Assembly: GCA_964545475.1 (NCBI GenBank)
Contig: CAZJGG010000002.1
Span: 14,943 to 78,942, forward strand
Reading direction: 5' to 3'
Source of the DNA: CAZJGG01 sp964545475
Lineage (GTDB): Bacteria > Bacillota > Clostridia > Lachnospirales > JAISER01
Length of the DNA stretch: 64,000 bases
Shown here: piece after piece, positions 24,986-34,105 of the stretch
Numbering within the stretch: position 1 is the stretch's first letter
Layout: each line of letters opens with the position of its first letter
Made by a program: the position numbers and the translations under genes
The notes under the pieces: generated by a model
What the model was told of the DNA's origin: nothing
Seen by the model: the letters and a program-made list of their open reading frames with translations, nothing else
The model's database searches: none

Positions 24986-26182
24986 GTGAAAAAAAAAGAA
25001 CCCAAACAGCTTAAGGGGCTTATTATTCCTTTATTAGTTGCGTTTTTTAATGTTCTGATAATATTATTTCCTCAAGACATTTTAGCGGCATCAAGAGATG
25101 GGCTTTCTTTGTGGTTTAATAATGTCCTGCCTTCTTTAACTCCGTTTATAATCGGAACAAACATTTTAACAGGTCTTGGGTTTGTAAATTTTTTAGGTAC
25201 TCTTTTAGAGCCTTTAATGTATCCGCTTTTCGGAGTGCCCGGCTGTGGGGGGTATGCCCTTGTAACAGGCATGATGTCTGGATACCCTGTAGGAGCAAAA
25301 ACAGTCGCTTCTTTATCCCAAACAGGCCAGCTTGAAAAACATGAAGCCCAAAGGCTCATTGCATTTTGTAACAATTCCGGTCCGCTTTTTATGCTTGGTG
25401 CTGTTGGAAACGGCATGTTTTCAAGCACAAGCGTGGGTTATTTTTTAATGATAAGCCACTATATTTCAGCCATTTTAACTGGCTTTATTTTCAAATTTTA
25501 TAAATATAACAATAAAAGAAAAAGCTTAAATACACGTAACTTGTTTATGCAGGCGGTAAAAAATATGTCTGTCGCAAGGCATAAAACAAATAAGGGGTTC
25601 GGCGAAATTCTGGCAATCAGCGTAAAAAACGCAATGGAAACGGTTACTGCCATAGGTGGGTTTATTATACTTTTTTGTGTTTTAGTAAAAATAATCGAAG
25701 TAACGGAGCTTATGTACTGGGTTTTGTTCGCTGTAAGACCCATAATACAATTTTTTAATATTGATGCCGAACTTTTTAAAGGTTTTTTCTCAGGGCTTAT
25801 AGAGGTTACAAACGGCTGCCGCCAAATTTCTTTATTAAGCTTTTCAAAGACTCAGCTTTTGTTAACAGTTTTTATAATTTCCTTTGGCGGATTTTCAATA
25901 TTCGCCCAGTCTGTAAGCTTTATTGCTGGAACAGAGATTAATGTTTTTATCTATTTTATATCAAAGATTATTCAAGCCGCTATATCAGCAGGAGTAGCGT
26001 TTATAATTTTTCCGCTTTTTAAGTTTAGTAGTGAAACAGTTACAGCATATTTTCCACAGGAAAGCGGTGTTTTAAGCCGATATGCAACGTCTTCAATATT
26101 ATTTTTAGGGTGTTTATTATTTTTATTGGTATTAACTATAGTAATAAGCCTTTTTAAACGTTCCGGCGTAAAAAGGCGTTAA
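24986..26182 (+). CDS. ylbJ: Sporulation integral membrane protein YlbJ
   Basis: A polytopic membrane protein of 398 residues with about 8-10 hydrophobic segments, matching YlbJ, which is required for a normal endospore in Bacillus and carries nucleoside-recognition (gate) domains. Characteristic segments include PSLTPFIIGTNILTGLGF near residue 50 and GMMSGYPVGAKTVASLSQ near 95. I chose the GTG at 24986, since AGAGG lies just upstream; another GTG at 24977 falls inside that ribosome site. Its promoter may be supplied by the neighbouring family B repeat. Its end overlaps the convergent gene by 4 bases. Confidence 0.88.
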   Translation: MKKKEPKQLKGLIIPLLVAFFNVLIILFPQDILAASRDGLSLWFNNVLPSLTPFIIGTNILTGLGFVNFLGTLLEPLMYPLFGVPGCGGYALVTGMMSGYPVGAKTVASLSQTGQLEKHEAQRLIAFCNNSGPLFMLGAVGNGMFSSTSVGYFLMISHYISAILTGFIFKFYKYNNKRKSLNTRNLFMQAVKNMSVARHKTNKGFGEILAISVKNAMETVTAIGGFIILFCVLVKIIEVTELMYWVLFAVRPIIQFFNIDAELFKGFFSGLIEVTNGCRQISLLSFSKTQLLLTVFIISFGGFSIFAQSVSFIAGTEINVFIYFISKIIQAAISAGVAFIIFPLFKFSSETVTAYFPQESGVLSRYATSSILFLGCLLFLLVLTIVISLFKRSGVKRR

Positions 26183-26685
26183 CCTTTGTTTCCCCTAAGC
26201 TCTTGCCTGTTTGAATAAAGAACTTCAACTGTTTCCATAAAGCTGTCTTCAATTGTTCTGTACTGGGCGTTAAGGCTGTTTAAAGATTCCCTTATAGCGT
26301 TTTCTGTTTTTGATAAAATTTCATCGGCATAATCTATAGCGGAAAGGCGCATATCTCTTGCGCTTTTTTTCGTTTCCTCCATTAAAAGCCTTGCCTGTTC
26401 AACGGCTTGTCTGTAAACTTCGTGCTCGTCCGTTAATTCCTGGGCTCTTATCTCTCCCTCTTTTGCAATGGATTCTGCACGCATTTTAGCGTCTTGAACA
26501 ATTTTATCATGGTCTTCAATAATACGCTGGGCTTGTCTCATTTCTACAGGCAAATTCATTCTTATCTCGCCTAAAATATCGAAAATTTGCTCTTTGTCAA
26601 TGGATACTTTGTTGGAAAACGGCGAAGATTTGCTGCTATCAATTAAATCTTCCAATCTATCTAAATAGTCTAAAATTGATTCCAT
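26179..26685 (-). CDS. Coiled-coil protein, conserved next to coaD
   Basis: A 168-residue, highly charged protein with no membrane segment or signal. From about residue 55 to 150 it is predicted to be a long helix with heptad-like spacing (AKMRAESIAKEGEIRAQELT and similar), which resembles the b subunit of ATP synthases and DivIVA-like proteins. Homologous small coiled-coil proteins are commonly found in clostridial coaD loci, often named 'ATPase' without evidence. It starts 1 base after coaD, so translation is probably coupled. Function is unknown. Confidence 0.75.
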   Translation of the reverse strand: MESILDYLDRLEDLIDSSKSSPFSNKVSIDKEQIFDILGEIRMNLPVEMRQAQRIIEDHDKIVQDAKMRAESIAKEGEIRAQELTDEHEVYRQAVEQARLLMEETKKSARDMRLSAIDYADEILSKTENAIRESLNSLNAQYRTIEDSFMETVEVLYSNRQELRGNKG

Positions 26686-26686
26686 T

Positions 26687-27172
26687 TTAGTCCTCCTTTT
26701 CCAATGATTTTTTATTTAAAGCCTCTATTACAAAATCCGGAACCATGCCATCAAGGCAGCCTCCGAATGCATGAATTTCTTTTATTAAACTGGAGCTAAT
26801 ATAAACATACTCCGGGCTTGTCATTAAAAAAATTGTTTCGGCGCTTTTATTCATATGCCTGTTACCGGATGTCATTATAAATTCCAGATTAAAATCGCTT
26901 TCAGAGCGCAAACCTCTAACAATAGCTGTTGCGCCTAATTTATTAAAGCAGTCTACTTGAAGCCCGTTAAAGAGAATAACTTCAACATTTTTCAAAGACT
27001 CAACGGATTTTTTCATAAGCACAAGCCGTTCTTCTGTATTAAAAAGCCTTCTTTTAGATGTATTATCCATAACCCCGACATAAAGTTTTTCGCAAAGAGC
27101 GGATGCCCTTTTAATTATATCCAAATGCCCGTATGTAACAGGGTCGAACGTTCCGGGGTAAAGCCCAATCAT
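26687..27172 (-). CDS. coaD: Phosphopantetheine adenylyltransferase
   Basis: Penultimate step of coenzyme A synthesis: transfer of AMP to 4'-phosphopantetheine. The nucleotidyltransferase motif GTFDPVTYGH is at residues 6-15, and the C-terminal ISSSLIKEI motif is near residue 127. The 161-residue length is standard. It overlaps the end of rsmD by 4 bases, forming the common rsmD-coaD pair. Confidence 0.96.
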   Translation of the reverse strand: MIGLYPGTFDPVTYGHLDIIKRASALCEKLYVGVMDNTSKRRLFNTEERLVLMKKSVESLKNVEVILFNGLQVDCFNKLGATAIVRGLRSESDFNLEFIMTSGNRHMNKSAETIFLMTSPEYVYISSSLIKEIHAFGGCLDGMVPDFVIEALNKKSLEKED

Positions 27173-27726
27173 TTTGAAACCTCCATGAAAACAAAGGCTG
27201 TTTTAGTATATTTTTTTATTTTTGTAACTATAAGCCCTTTAACTTCCGGGAATTGTTCGTCAGATTGCTGTTCAAAAATTAAAATTCCGCTTTCTGCCAA
27301 AATTTCATTTTTAACAATACTTTCTGCAATTTTTTGGGGAAATCCCTTTTCATAGGGTGGGTCGCAAAAAATTATATCAAACTGCCTGCCGCATTTATTA
27401 AAATTGGCAATGGCTTCTAAACAGTCCATACAGTGGATTTCAGCAGAGCCGCCTAATTTTGTATGGGTTAAGTTTTTATTAATAACATCGGCGCAAGCTT
27501 TGTTACTGTCCACAAAGGCTACGCTTTCTGCGCCACGGCTTAAAGCTTCTATGCCCATTGCGCCAGAACCTGAAAATAAGTCGCAAAAGCGAGAATCCAT
27601 AATTTGAAACTGGATAATATTAAATAAAGCTTCTTTCATTCTGGAAGCTGTGGGGCGGGTTGTTAACCCATCTATTGAAATAAGTTTTGCGCCCCGTTTT
27701 GAGCCGGAAATAACTTGCACTTGCAT
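27169..27726 (-). CDS. rsmD: 16S rRNA guanine-966 N2-methyltransferase RsmD
   Basis: A 185-residue SAM-dependent methyltransferase acting on 16S rRNA. The RsmD N-terminus (RGAKLISIDGLTTRPTASRM) is followed by the SAM loop DLFSGSGAMGIEALSRGA near residue 48 and the catalytic DPPY near residue 121. It leads the rsmD-coaD-coiled-coil operon from the promoter at 27755-27782. Confidence 0.95.
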   Translation of the reverse strand: MQVQVISGSKRGAKLISIDGLTTRPTASRMKEALFNIIQFQIMDSRFCDLFSGSGAMGIEALSRGAESVAFVDSNKACADVINKNLTHTKLGGSAEIHCMDCLEAIANFNKCGRQFDIIFCDPPYEKGFPQKIAESIVKNEILAESGILIFEQQSDEQFPEVKGLIVTKIKKYTKTAFVFMEVSK

Positions 27727-27754
27727 CTTTCCTTTGTATTTAACAGCTTACCTT

Positions 27755-27782
27755 ATTATAACAAAAAAATAAGCGGTGTAAA
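27755..27782 (-). promoter_or_regulatory. rsmD promoter
   Basis: On the minus strand TTTACA (27777-27782) and a perfect TATAAT (27755-27760) are spaced by 16 bases, about 30 bases upstream of the rsmD start. Confidence 0.6.
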
Positions 27783-27830
27783 CTGTTTTTTTATTTATAT
27801 TTGTGTTACAAACTAAATACTATAACAATG

Positions 27831-29870
27831 CTAAAGTGTAATAGTATTAAGGGATTTCTCGATAAAACCCTCTATTTCCTTTTCAAGTAAACTGTACTGA
27901 GAGATGTTTTCATATAGTTCATATGCAACTTTTTGTACAGTTTCTAAAATTTTAATGTCTTTATAAAAGTTAGCTATTTTCATTTCGGGTAGCCCGTGTT
28001 GCATTGTGCCGAAAAAATCTCCGGGGCCACGCAATTCAAGGTCCAGCCGGGAAAGCTCGAAGCCGTCGTTTGTTTTCGTCATAGCTTTAAGCCTTTCCTT
28101 TGAAACTTCCGAAACAGAATCGGAAACCATTACGCAATAAGATTTTAGGGCACTTCTGCCAACTCTTCCTCGCAGCTGGTGAAGTTGGGAAAGCCCGAAA
28201 CGATCGGCGTTTTCAATAACCATAACAGTAGCGTTGGCAACATCTATTCCAACTTCAATAACCGTTGTGGAAACTATAACACTAATTTGCCCTTTTGAAA
28301 ACCTTTCCATAATATCGCTTTTTACAGCAGGTTTCATTTTGCCGTGAAGAGCTTCTATTTTTAGGTTTGGGAGTTGTTTTTTCAAGCTTTCAGTATATGT
28401 TAAAACCGATTGAAGCGTTTTATTTTCGCTTTCTTCAATAGCAGGGCAAATAATATATGCTTGCCTGCCTTCGTTAACCTGTTTTTCTAAAAAGGCGTAT
28501 AACCGCTGTCTATAAGAGGAGTTTACGGCAAAGGTATCAATTTTTGTGCGCCCCGGTGGAAGTTCGTCTATAACTGAAATATCCATATCTCCATAAAGGA
28601 TTAGGGCAAGGGTTCTGGGGATTGGGGTTGCAGACATTATAAGGACATGAGGGGTTTTACCTTTTTCCGAAAGAGTCGCCCTTTGCCGAACGCCAAAGCG
28701 GTGCTGTTCGTCTGTAATAACAAGGCGCAAGTCATTAAATATGACTTTCTCCTGTATTAAAGCGTGAGTGCCTATAATAAGCCTGCTATCTCCGGTTTTA
28801 ATTTTTTCATGTATTTTTCTTTTTTCAGCAGGGGTTAAAGAACCTGCAAGAAATGTAACGTCAATGTTTAGCTTGTCAAAATATCTCTTTAACGAGTTAT
28901 AATGCTGAAACGCCAAAACTTCCGTAGGCGCCATAAAGGCGACTTGCGCTGTTTTTGCCGAATTAAGGGCGATAAAAGCGGAAACCATGGCCACAGCAGT
29001 TTTCCCAGAGCCAACGTCTCCTTGTATAAGCCTGTTCATGACAAACCCAGACGAAAAATCCGCTTTAATTTGTTCTAAAACTTTATTTTGAGCGTTTGTC
29101 ATATTAAATGGCAAAAGTTCTGTTATTGGTGAAGTTTCAGTGTTTTCAACAAGAAATACTGATTTTTCCTTTAAAATGCCTTTAATTTTAAAAAGAGAAA
29201 GCTGCATTAACAAAATTTCCTCGAAAACAAGCCTATGCCTTGCAGCATAGAAACTCTCGCTATTTTCCGGGAAATGAATGTTTTTTATAGCGGCTTGTCT
29301 GTCGCATAAATTGTATTTATTTAAAATAAGCTGCGGCAAAATTTCGTAAAATTCCGCCGCGGCTTCAAATAAAACAGTTTCAATTAAACTTCTTAAAACC
29401 TTTTGGGATAAATTTTTTGTTAAATAATATTTTGGAATTATGCGCCCGAAAGAAACAGAGGGGGTGTCCTTTATTTTTTCAAAATCCGGGCAAGACATAA
29501 CGAATTTACTGTTTTTCTCAATAACTTCCCCTGCAAAAACGTATTTTTCATTTAATTTAAACTGATTTTTAATATATGGCTGGTTAAACCAAACAACTTC
29601 TATTATTGCATTTCCGTCTTGCAAAAACAGTTTTGTTACAGTTTTACTTTGAAAGCCAGCATTTTCGGCAGTTTTTTTAATAACAGCGCTTACAGTGTAA
29701 AAACCCTCGGTTTTTATTTGAGACGGTGACACAATAATGCTTCTGTCTTCATAATCTCTGGGATAATAGGTAATTAAATCCTTTATTGTAAAAACGTGGA
29801 GTTTGTTTAAAAGTTCCAGCCTTTTTTCTCCCACATTTTTTATTTTAGAAACACTTTCGTTTAAAATCAA
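27831..29870 (-). CDS. recG: ATP-dependent DNA helicase RecG
   Basis: A branch-migration helicase that regresses stalled forks. The 679-residue protein has the N-terminal wedge/OB domain, Walker A GDVGSGKTAVA near residue 282, the DEQHRFG box near 387, helicase motif III (MSATPIPRTLAL), and the C-terminal QLRGRVGRS motif near 562. The start appears to be TTG at 29870, with GAGGG 7 bases before it. It follows yloV by 13 bases and is in the same leftward unit. Confidence 0.96.
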   Translation of the reverse strand: MILNESVSKIKNVGEKRLELLNKLHVFTIKDLITYYPRDYEDRSIIVSPSQIKTEGFYTVSAVIKKTAENAGFQSKTVTKLFLQDGNAIIEVVWFNQPYIKNQFKLNEKYVFAGEVIEKNSKFVMSCPDFEKIKDTPSVSFGRIIPKYYLTKNLSQKVLRSLIETVLFEAAAEFYEILPQLILNKYNLCDRQAAIKNIHFPENSESFYAARHRLVFEEILLMQLSLFKIKGILKEKSVFLVENTETSPITELLPFNMTNAQNKVLEQIKADFSSGFVMNRLIQGDVGSGKTAVAMVSAFIALNSAKTAQVAFMAPTEVLAFQHYNSLKRYFDKLNIDVTFLAGSLTPAEKRKIHEKIKTGDSRLIIGTHALIQEKVIFNDLRLVITDEQHRFGVRQRATLSEKGKTPHVLIMSATPIPRTLALILYGDMDISVIDELPPGRTKIDTFAVNSSYRQRLYAFLEKQVNEGRQAYIICPAIEESENKTLQSVLTYTESLKKQLPNLKIEALHGKMKPAVKSDIMERFSKGQISVIVSTTVIEVGIDVANATVMVIENADRFGLSQLHQLRGRVGRSALKSYCVMVSDSVSEVSKERLKAMTKTNDGFELSRLDLELRGPGDFFGTMQHGLPEMKIANFYKDIKILETVQKVAYELYENISQYSLLEKEIEGFIEKSLNTITL

Positions 29871-29883
29871 GGTTTATCCCTCA

Positions 29884-31515
29884 TTACTCAACAGAAATTA
29901 TATAATAGAACACAGGCTGTCCGCCGTCTCTAAGCTCTATCTCAAAGTCTTTATGGCTGTTTTCGGCATAATCCACCATTTTTTCCGCTTCTTCTTTAGT
30001 TATTGAGCTTCCGTAATATATACTTAAAATGTCTCCGCCGTCTGCCGTCATTATGTCTATAAGCTTTTTAGCTCCGCTTTCAATATTTGAATCGCAAACG
30101 ACAATTTTATTATCAAGCATACATAAAATATCGCCCTCTTTTATGTTAAAACCGTCTATGGCGGTATCTCTTACGGCGTAAGTAACAAGCCCTGTTTTAA
30201 CAAGGGGAATTGCCTCCTCCATGCTTTTTAAGTTCTCTTCTATATTGCTTATGGGCAAATAAGCAACCATTGCAGAAATGCCTTGGGGAATTGTTTTAGT
30301 CGGAAGCACATGAAGATTTTTATTAATTTCCGCCGCCTGCTTTGCGGCTAAAATAATATTTGAGTTGTTTGGCAAAACAATTATTTCTTTTGCGTTAACA
30401 TTTTCTGCGGCATTTAAAATGTCATCAATGCTGGGGTTCATGGTTTGCCCCCCTGATATTACATAATTAACCCCAAGCTTTTCAAAATAATCTTTTATTC
30501 CGTCTCCGGCGGCAACGGCTATAAAACCAATGTCGTCTATTTGCCCGTTATCGGTATTTGCTTCTGTAATTAAGTTGGTATGTTGAACACGCATGTTTTC
30601 AATTTTAATGCTATTTAAAGAACCAATTTTCATTGCTTGCTCTAAAATAAGCCCTGGATGTTCCGTGTGTACATGGACTTTTATTATATTATCGTCGGAA
30701 ACAACCACGATTGAATCTCCGTTTTTAGTTAAAAACTCTTTAAGGCTATTTTCGGTTTCTTCTGTATTATTGATAGTTTCAATGAAAAATTCTGTACAAT
30801 AGCCGAATTCTATTGCTTCTGTTGAGAAGCTTGCCTGAGCAGGAAGCTCTTGGGGATTCTCGTTAATTTTTTTATATATTTTTTCGTTGGAGAAGTCGTC
30901 ATTTATAAGAGCAGTATACATGCCCTCTAAAATGCACATAAGCCCCTTTCCTCCGGCGTCTACTACATTTGCTTGCTTTAAAACCGGCAGCATCTCCGGG
31001 GTTTTTGCCAAAACTTCATTACCATGCTTAACAATACCGCTAAATAATTCCGAAATATCGCTTGTATATTCCATAATTTCTAAAGCTTTTTCGGATATGG
31101 AGGATATAATTGTAAGAATTGTGCCCTCTTTCGGTTTCATAACGGCTTTATAAGCTGTTTCGCTTGCTTTTTCAAAGGCGAAAGCAATGTCTGCGGCGCT
31201 TGCGACTTGTTTGTTTTCAAAGCCTTTTGCAAACCCACGGAAAATTTGAGATAAAATTACGCCGGAATTGCCTCTTGCACCTCGTAAAGAGCCGCCAGAG
31301 ACAACTTTGGCTATATCGCTTACTTTTTTACTATCCGCTTTTAAAAGCTCCTTTGCCGCAACTTCCATAGTTAAAGACATATTAGTTCCTGTGTCGCCGT
31401 CGGGAACGGGAAAAACGTTTAAGGCGTCAAGCTTTGATTTGTTTTTTGTCAGTTCCTCAGAGCCGGAAATGAACATGCCCTTAAGCTTCATTCCGTCTAT
31501 TGTAAGTGTTTCCAC
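29884..31515 (-). CDS. DAK2-domain fatty-acid-kinase-like protein (YloV)
   Basis: A protein of 543 residues with an N-terminal DAK2 (DhaL) nucleotide/Mg-binding domain: FPVPDGDTGTNMSLTM near residue 34 and GARGNSGVILSQIFRG near 80. A central EDD/DegV-like region and a C-terminal domain follow. In Staphylococcus the homologue FakA phosphorylates fatty acids bound by FakB proteins; this role is inferred. I chose GTG at 31515, because GAGGGGG lies 8 bases upstream and the asp23 stop is just before. The open frame extends to 31560, which would overlap asp23. Confidence 0.9.
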   Translation of the reverse strand: METLTIDGMKLKGMFISGSEELTKNKSKLDALNVFPVPDGDTGTNMSLTMEVAAKELLKADSKKVSDIAKVVSGGSLRGARGNSGVILSQIFRGFAKGFENKQVASAADIAFAFEKASETAYKAVMKPKEGTILTIISSISEKALEIMEYTSDISELFSGIVKHGNEVLAKTPEMLPVLKQANVVDAGGKGLMCILEGMYTALINDDFSNEKIYKKINENPQELPAQASFSTEAIEFGYCTEFFIETINNTEETENSLKEFLTKNGDSIVVVSDDNIIKVHVHTEHPGLILEQAMKIGSLNSIKIENMRVQHTNLITEANTDNGQIDDIGFIAVAAGDGIKDYFEKLGVNYVISGGQTMNPSIDDILNAAENVNAKEIIVLPNNSNIILAAKQAAEINKNLHVLPTKTIPQGISAMVAYLPISNIEENLKSMEEAIPLVKTGLVTYAVRDTAIDGFNIKEGDILCMLDNKIVVCDSNIESGAKKLIDIMTADGGDILSIYYGSSITKEEAEKMVDYAENSHKDFEIELRDGGQPVFYYIISVE

Positions 31516-31531
31516 CGATTCATCCCCCTCG

Positions 31532-31888
31532 CTAGTTGTTGACACGTACACCCTCAACAAATATATTTATTTTTTCCACGTTTATACCGGTATACTCCTC
31601 AACTTTGTATTTTACAGTTGAAATTAACGTATCGGCAATTGCGGAAATATTTGTTCCGTATTCAACAATAATGTGCAAGTCAATAATAACAGCGTCTTCG
31701 TTATAGCTGAATGTAATTCCTTTTGTAAGGCTTTCTCTCTTTAATAGCTGTACAAGACCGTCTTTTACGTTTTTTGCCGCCATGCCGACAATGCCGTAGC
31801 AGTCCATAGCTGCAAGCCCTGCGATCCTTACTATAACTTCATTATCTATAGTAATTGTTCCATATTCGTTCTTAATTTTAGATGGCAT
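31532..31888 (-). CDS. Asp23/Gls24-family protein
   Basis: A 118-residue cytoplasmic protein of the Asp23/Gls24 (alkaline-shock) family: TIDNEVIVRIAGLAAMDCYG near residue 12 and DLHIIVEYGTNISAIADTL near residue 70. Family members are envelope-stress or membrane-tethered structural proteins. It is the first gene of the asp23-yloV-recG unit, as in many Clostridia and Bacilli. AGGAGG precedes the ATG. No adjoining rpmB was found, although that gene often lies next to this locus. Confidence 0.92.
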   Translation of the reverse strand: MPSKIKNEYGTITIDNEVIVRIAGLAAMDCYGIVGMAAKNVKDGLVQLLKRESLTKGITFSYNEDAVIIDLHIIVEYGTNISAIADTLISTVKYKVEEYTGINVEKINIFVEGVRVNN

Positions 31889-32019
31889 AATAACCCTCCT
31901 TTTTATATTATGTACAGTCGTTATAGCTGAATAGAAGCTAAAACGACCGTTGCCGTTCGTATATTTGAAAAAAGACTTTGGATGTTATGCTCCAGTCTGT
32001 TTTCAAAGTTACTCACTAT

Positions 32020-32048
32020 ATTATACACATAAACGGAAATTCAAGCAA
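32020..32048 (-). promoter_or_regulatory. asp23-yloV-recG promoter
   Basis: On the minus strand TTGCTT (32043-32048) and a perfect TATAAT (32020-32025) are separated by 17 bases. The transcript would carry a leader of about 125 bases with a small AGACT/AGTCT hairpin. Confidence 0.55.
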
Positions 32049-32074
32049 TAAAAAATTGATTATAGTGATTATTT

Positions 32075-32110
32075 TAACGTGAGTTCGACGAAGTCGAAAA
32101 GCTGTTTATG
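32075..32110. repeat. Family C repeat, truncated copy 3
   Basis: The left half of the 66-bp cloverleaf repeat (TAACGTGAG, then TTCGACGAAGTCGAA, AAAGC) is kept, then the similarity fades at about 32104-32110, shortly before the family B element. Confidence 0.7.
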
Positions 32111-32120
32111 TTTTTGCAAA

Positions 32121-32283
32121 TACACTCCTTAACCACATAAAATAGCACTGCCTTGCGGCGAATTTTACTTGTGGACTACGTCATCAACTTCTTGTGTGCC
32201 GCTAGCACACGGCGTCGTCTCTTCCTTGCCACAAGCAAAATTTGCTCGCAACTCAGTACCATTTTATATGATTAAGGAGTATA
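32121..32283 (+). repeat. MITE-like element, family B copy 2
   Basis: A 163-bp element with terminal inverted repeats of about 36 bp (left TACACTCCTTAACCACATAA, right TATACTCCTTAATCATATAA on the other strand, continuing through AAAT-G-ACTG). The core holds GACTACGTCATC, a GTGTGCCG/CGGCACAC-like hairpin and CTTCCTTGCC. It has the same size and border sequence as copy 1 at 24801-24964. It lies between the asp23 promoter and glgA, flanked by family C fragments. Confidence 0.78.
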
Positions 32284-32297
32284 GCTATCTATTCATT

Positions 32298-32341
32298 GTG
32301 AGCTGGGCAAAGCAAAAAGCCGCTTAAGCGGCTTTAATTAA
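32298..32341. repeat. Family C-like diverged fragment with perfect palindrome
   Basis: GTGAGCTGGGC, then AAAAAGCCGCTT, resembles the left half of family C. The 20-bp palindrome AAAGCCGCTTAAGCGGCTTT (32316-32335) is perfect and could help terminate glgA transcripts. A further inverted repeat (AGGGGCGTGTT at 32341 with AACACGCCCTT ending 32394) lies directly downstream of glgA. Confidence 0.45.
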
Positions 32342-32409
32342 GGGGCGTGTTTACATCTTTTTGAAATTTTTTTATCAATATTCAACACGCCCTTATTAAA
32401 TTGTTCTCT

Positions 32410-33858
32410 TTATTTATTATCTTTTAATTTTAAATATAATTCCAAATACTTTTTAGCAGATGCTTTCCAAGAAAAATCGCATTCCATGCTGTTTTTTATA
32501 ACCTGCTCCCAGTCTTCCGGGTAATTATAAAAACAGTTTAATGCTTCTTTAACTGCCCACATTAACCCACTTGCAAGATAATCTTCAAAAATGAAACCGT
32601 TACCTTTTTTTGTAGTATAATTATATTGGGTAACCGTATCTGTAAGTCCTCCTGTTTTCCTTACTATAGGAACTGTACCGTATCTCATAGCAAATAACTG
32701 GCCAAGACCGCAGGGCTCGAATAGAGAAGGCATTAAAAACATATCAGAACCGGCATAAATTTTTTGCGCTAAGTCTCCGCTGAAAAAAGTATTTGCGCTT
32801 ATTCTGTCAGGGTAAAGCCATTGTGTGTGCTTAAATAGATGCTCATAACGGCCGTCTCCCGTTCCCAAAACTACAATCTGAACGTCCATGTTCATTAACT
32901 CTTCTAGGCATACCGCAACAATATCAAGCCCCTTTTGATCCACCAGCCTTGAAATAATGCTGATTAACGGCTTATCACAAACAGGCAGCCCCAAATGTTT
33001 CTGTAAAGCATATTTATTTTTCTTCTTATTTTCTAAGCTATCTTTATCGTAATTTGCAAAAAGCCTTGTATCGGTTTTGGGGTCATTTTGTTCAACGTCT
33101 ATTCCGTTTAATATACCTGTAAGCTTATGGTTGCACTGGCGCAAAAGACCGTCCATGCCAAAGCCGTATTCCTCTGTTTGAATTTCTTTTGCGTAAGTTT
33201 CGGAAACTGTTGTAACCGCATCGGCATAAACTAAGCCGCCTTTCATAAAGCTTACTCTGCCGTAAAATTCAAGCTTATCCGGCGTGAAATAACCGTTGTT
33301 TAAGTCCACATGGTCTAAATATCCTTTTGTAAAGTTGCCCTGATACTGTAAATTGTGTATTGTAAAAACAGATTTCATATCATGGTAAAAAATAAAGCCT
33401 CCGTAATTATCACGTAAGTAAACTGGCCCAAGACCTGTTTGCCAATCGTTAAAATGGATAATATCCGGTTTAAACTCTATAACATTTAAAAGCTCTATAG
33501 AAGCTTTTGTAAAAAAAGCAAACCTTTCATCATCGTCCCAAAAGCCGTAAAAACCTTCTCTGCCGAAATAAAAATCGTTTTCAATTAAATATGTTGGGGT
33601 TTCATCATCAATTGTATAAATAGAACAGGACTGGTTACGCCAGCTTAATCTTATTACAAAAGAATCAACATATTCTAATCCTTTTAATAACTTTTCATCA
33701 ATAAGGCTGTATTTTGGGAAAACAATGCGGACGTCTGCGCCTAACCTTTTTAGTTCTTTAGGAAGAGAGCCTATAACGTCCCCAAGCCCTCCGCTTTTTG
33801 CATATGGGGTAATTTCCGTAGCAACAAATAAAACCTTTAAATCAGATATATCAGACAT
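32410..33858 (-). CDS. glgA: Glycogen synthase (ADP-glucose, GT5)
   Basis: Transfers glucose from ADP-glucose to alpha-1,4-glucan. The GT5 signature KSGGLGDVIGSLPKEL is at about residues 21-36, and the C-terminal PSLFEPCGLGQLFAMRYGT holds the retaining-glycosyltransferase Glu-rich active site. The 482-residue length is normal. No glgB, glgC or glgD is adjacent, so the pathway genes are split. It is transcribed leftwards, divergently from pepF. Confidence 0.95.
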   Translation of the reverse strand: MSDISDLKVLFVATEITPYAKSGGLGDVIGSLPKELKRLGADVRIVFPKYSLIDEKLLKGLEYVDSFVIRLSWRNQSCSIYTIDDETPTYLIENDFYFGREGFYGFWDDDERFAFFTKASIELLNVIEFKPDIIHFNDWQTGLGPVYLRDNYGGFIFYHDMKSVFTIHNLQYQGNFTKGYLDHVDLNNGYFTPDKLEFYGRVSFMKGGLVYADAVTTVSETYAKEIQTEEYGFGMDGLLRQCNHKLTGILNGIDVEQNDPKTDTRLFANYDKDSLENKKKNKYALQKHLGLPVCDKPLISIISRLVDQKGLDIVAVCLEELMNMDVQIVVLGTGDGRYEHLFKHTQWLYPDRISANTFFSGDLAQKIYAGSDMFLMPSLFEPCGLGQLFAMRYGTVPIVRKTGGLTDTVTQYNYTTKKGNGFIFEDYLASGLMWAVKEALNCFYNYPEDWEQVIKNSMECDFSWKASAKKYLELYLKLKDNK

Positions 33859-34105
33859 TTAAGCACCCTCTTTTAAAAGACTCGCAAGCGGTATCAATTT
33901 ATGCTTTTGTTTGCAAAATTTTATGATTTTTAGTACATAATCTTATAATACTATTTTCGGACATGGAAAGCAATAATCAAATATCATTTGTTGGAAAATT
34001 GTTAATTTTAATATATTTTTAATATTGACTATTTTATCCAATTATATGATATAATAATTTACTAGAAGTGTGTTTACAATATCAATACTAACGGAGGTTA
34101 TAAAT

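Noticed and set aside
31889..32409. rpmB (ribosomal protein L28) expected near asp23
   Set aside because: No frame with the L28 sequence is present; the interval contains the asp23 promoter and repeat elements only.
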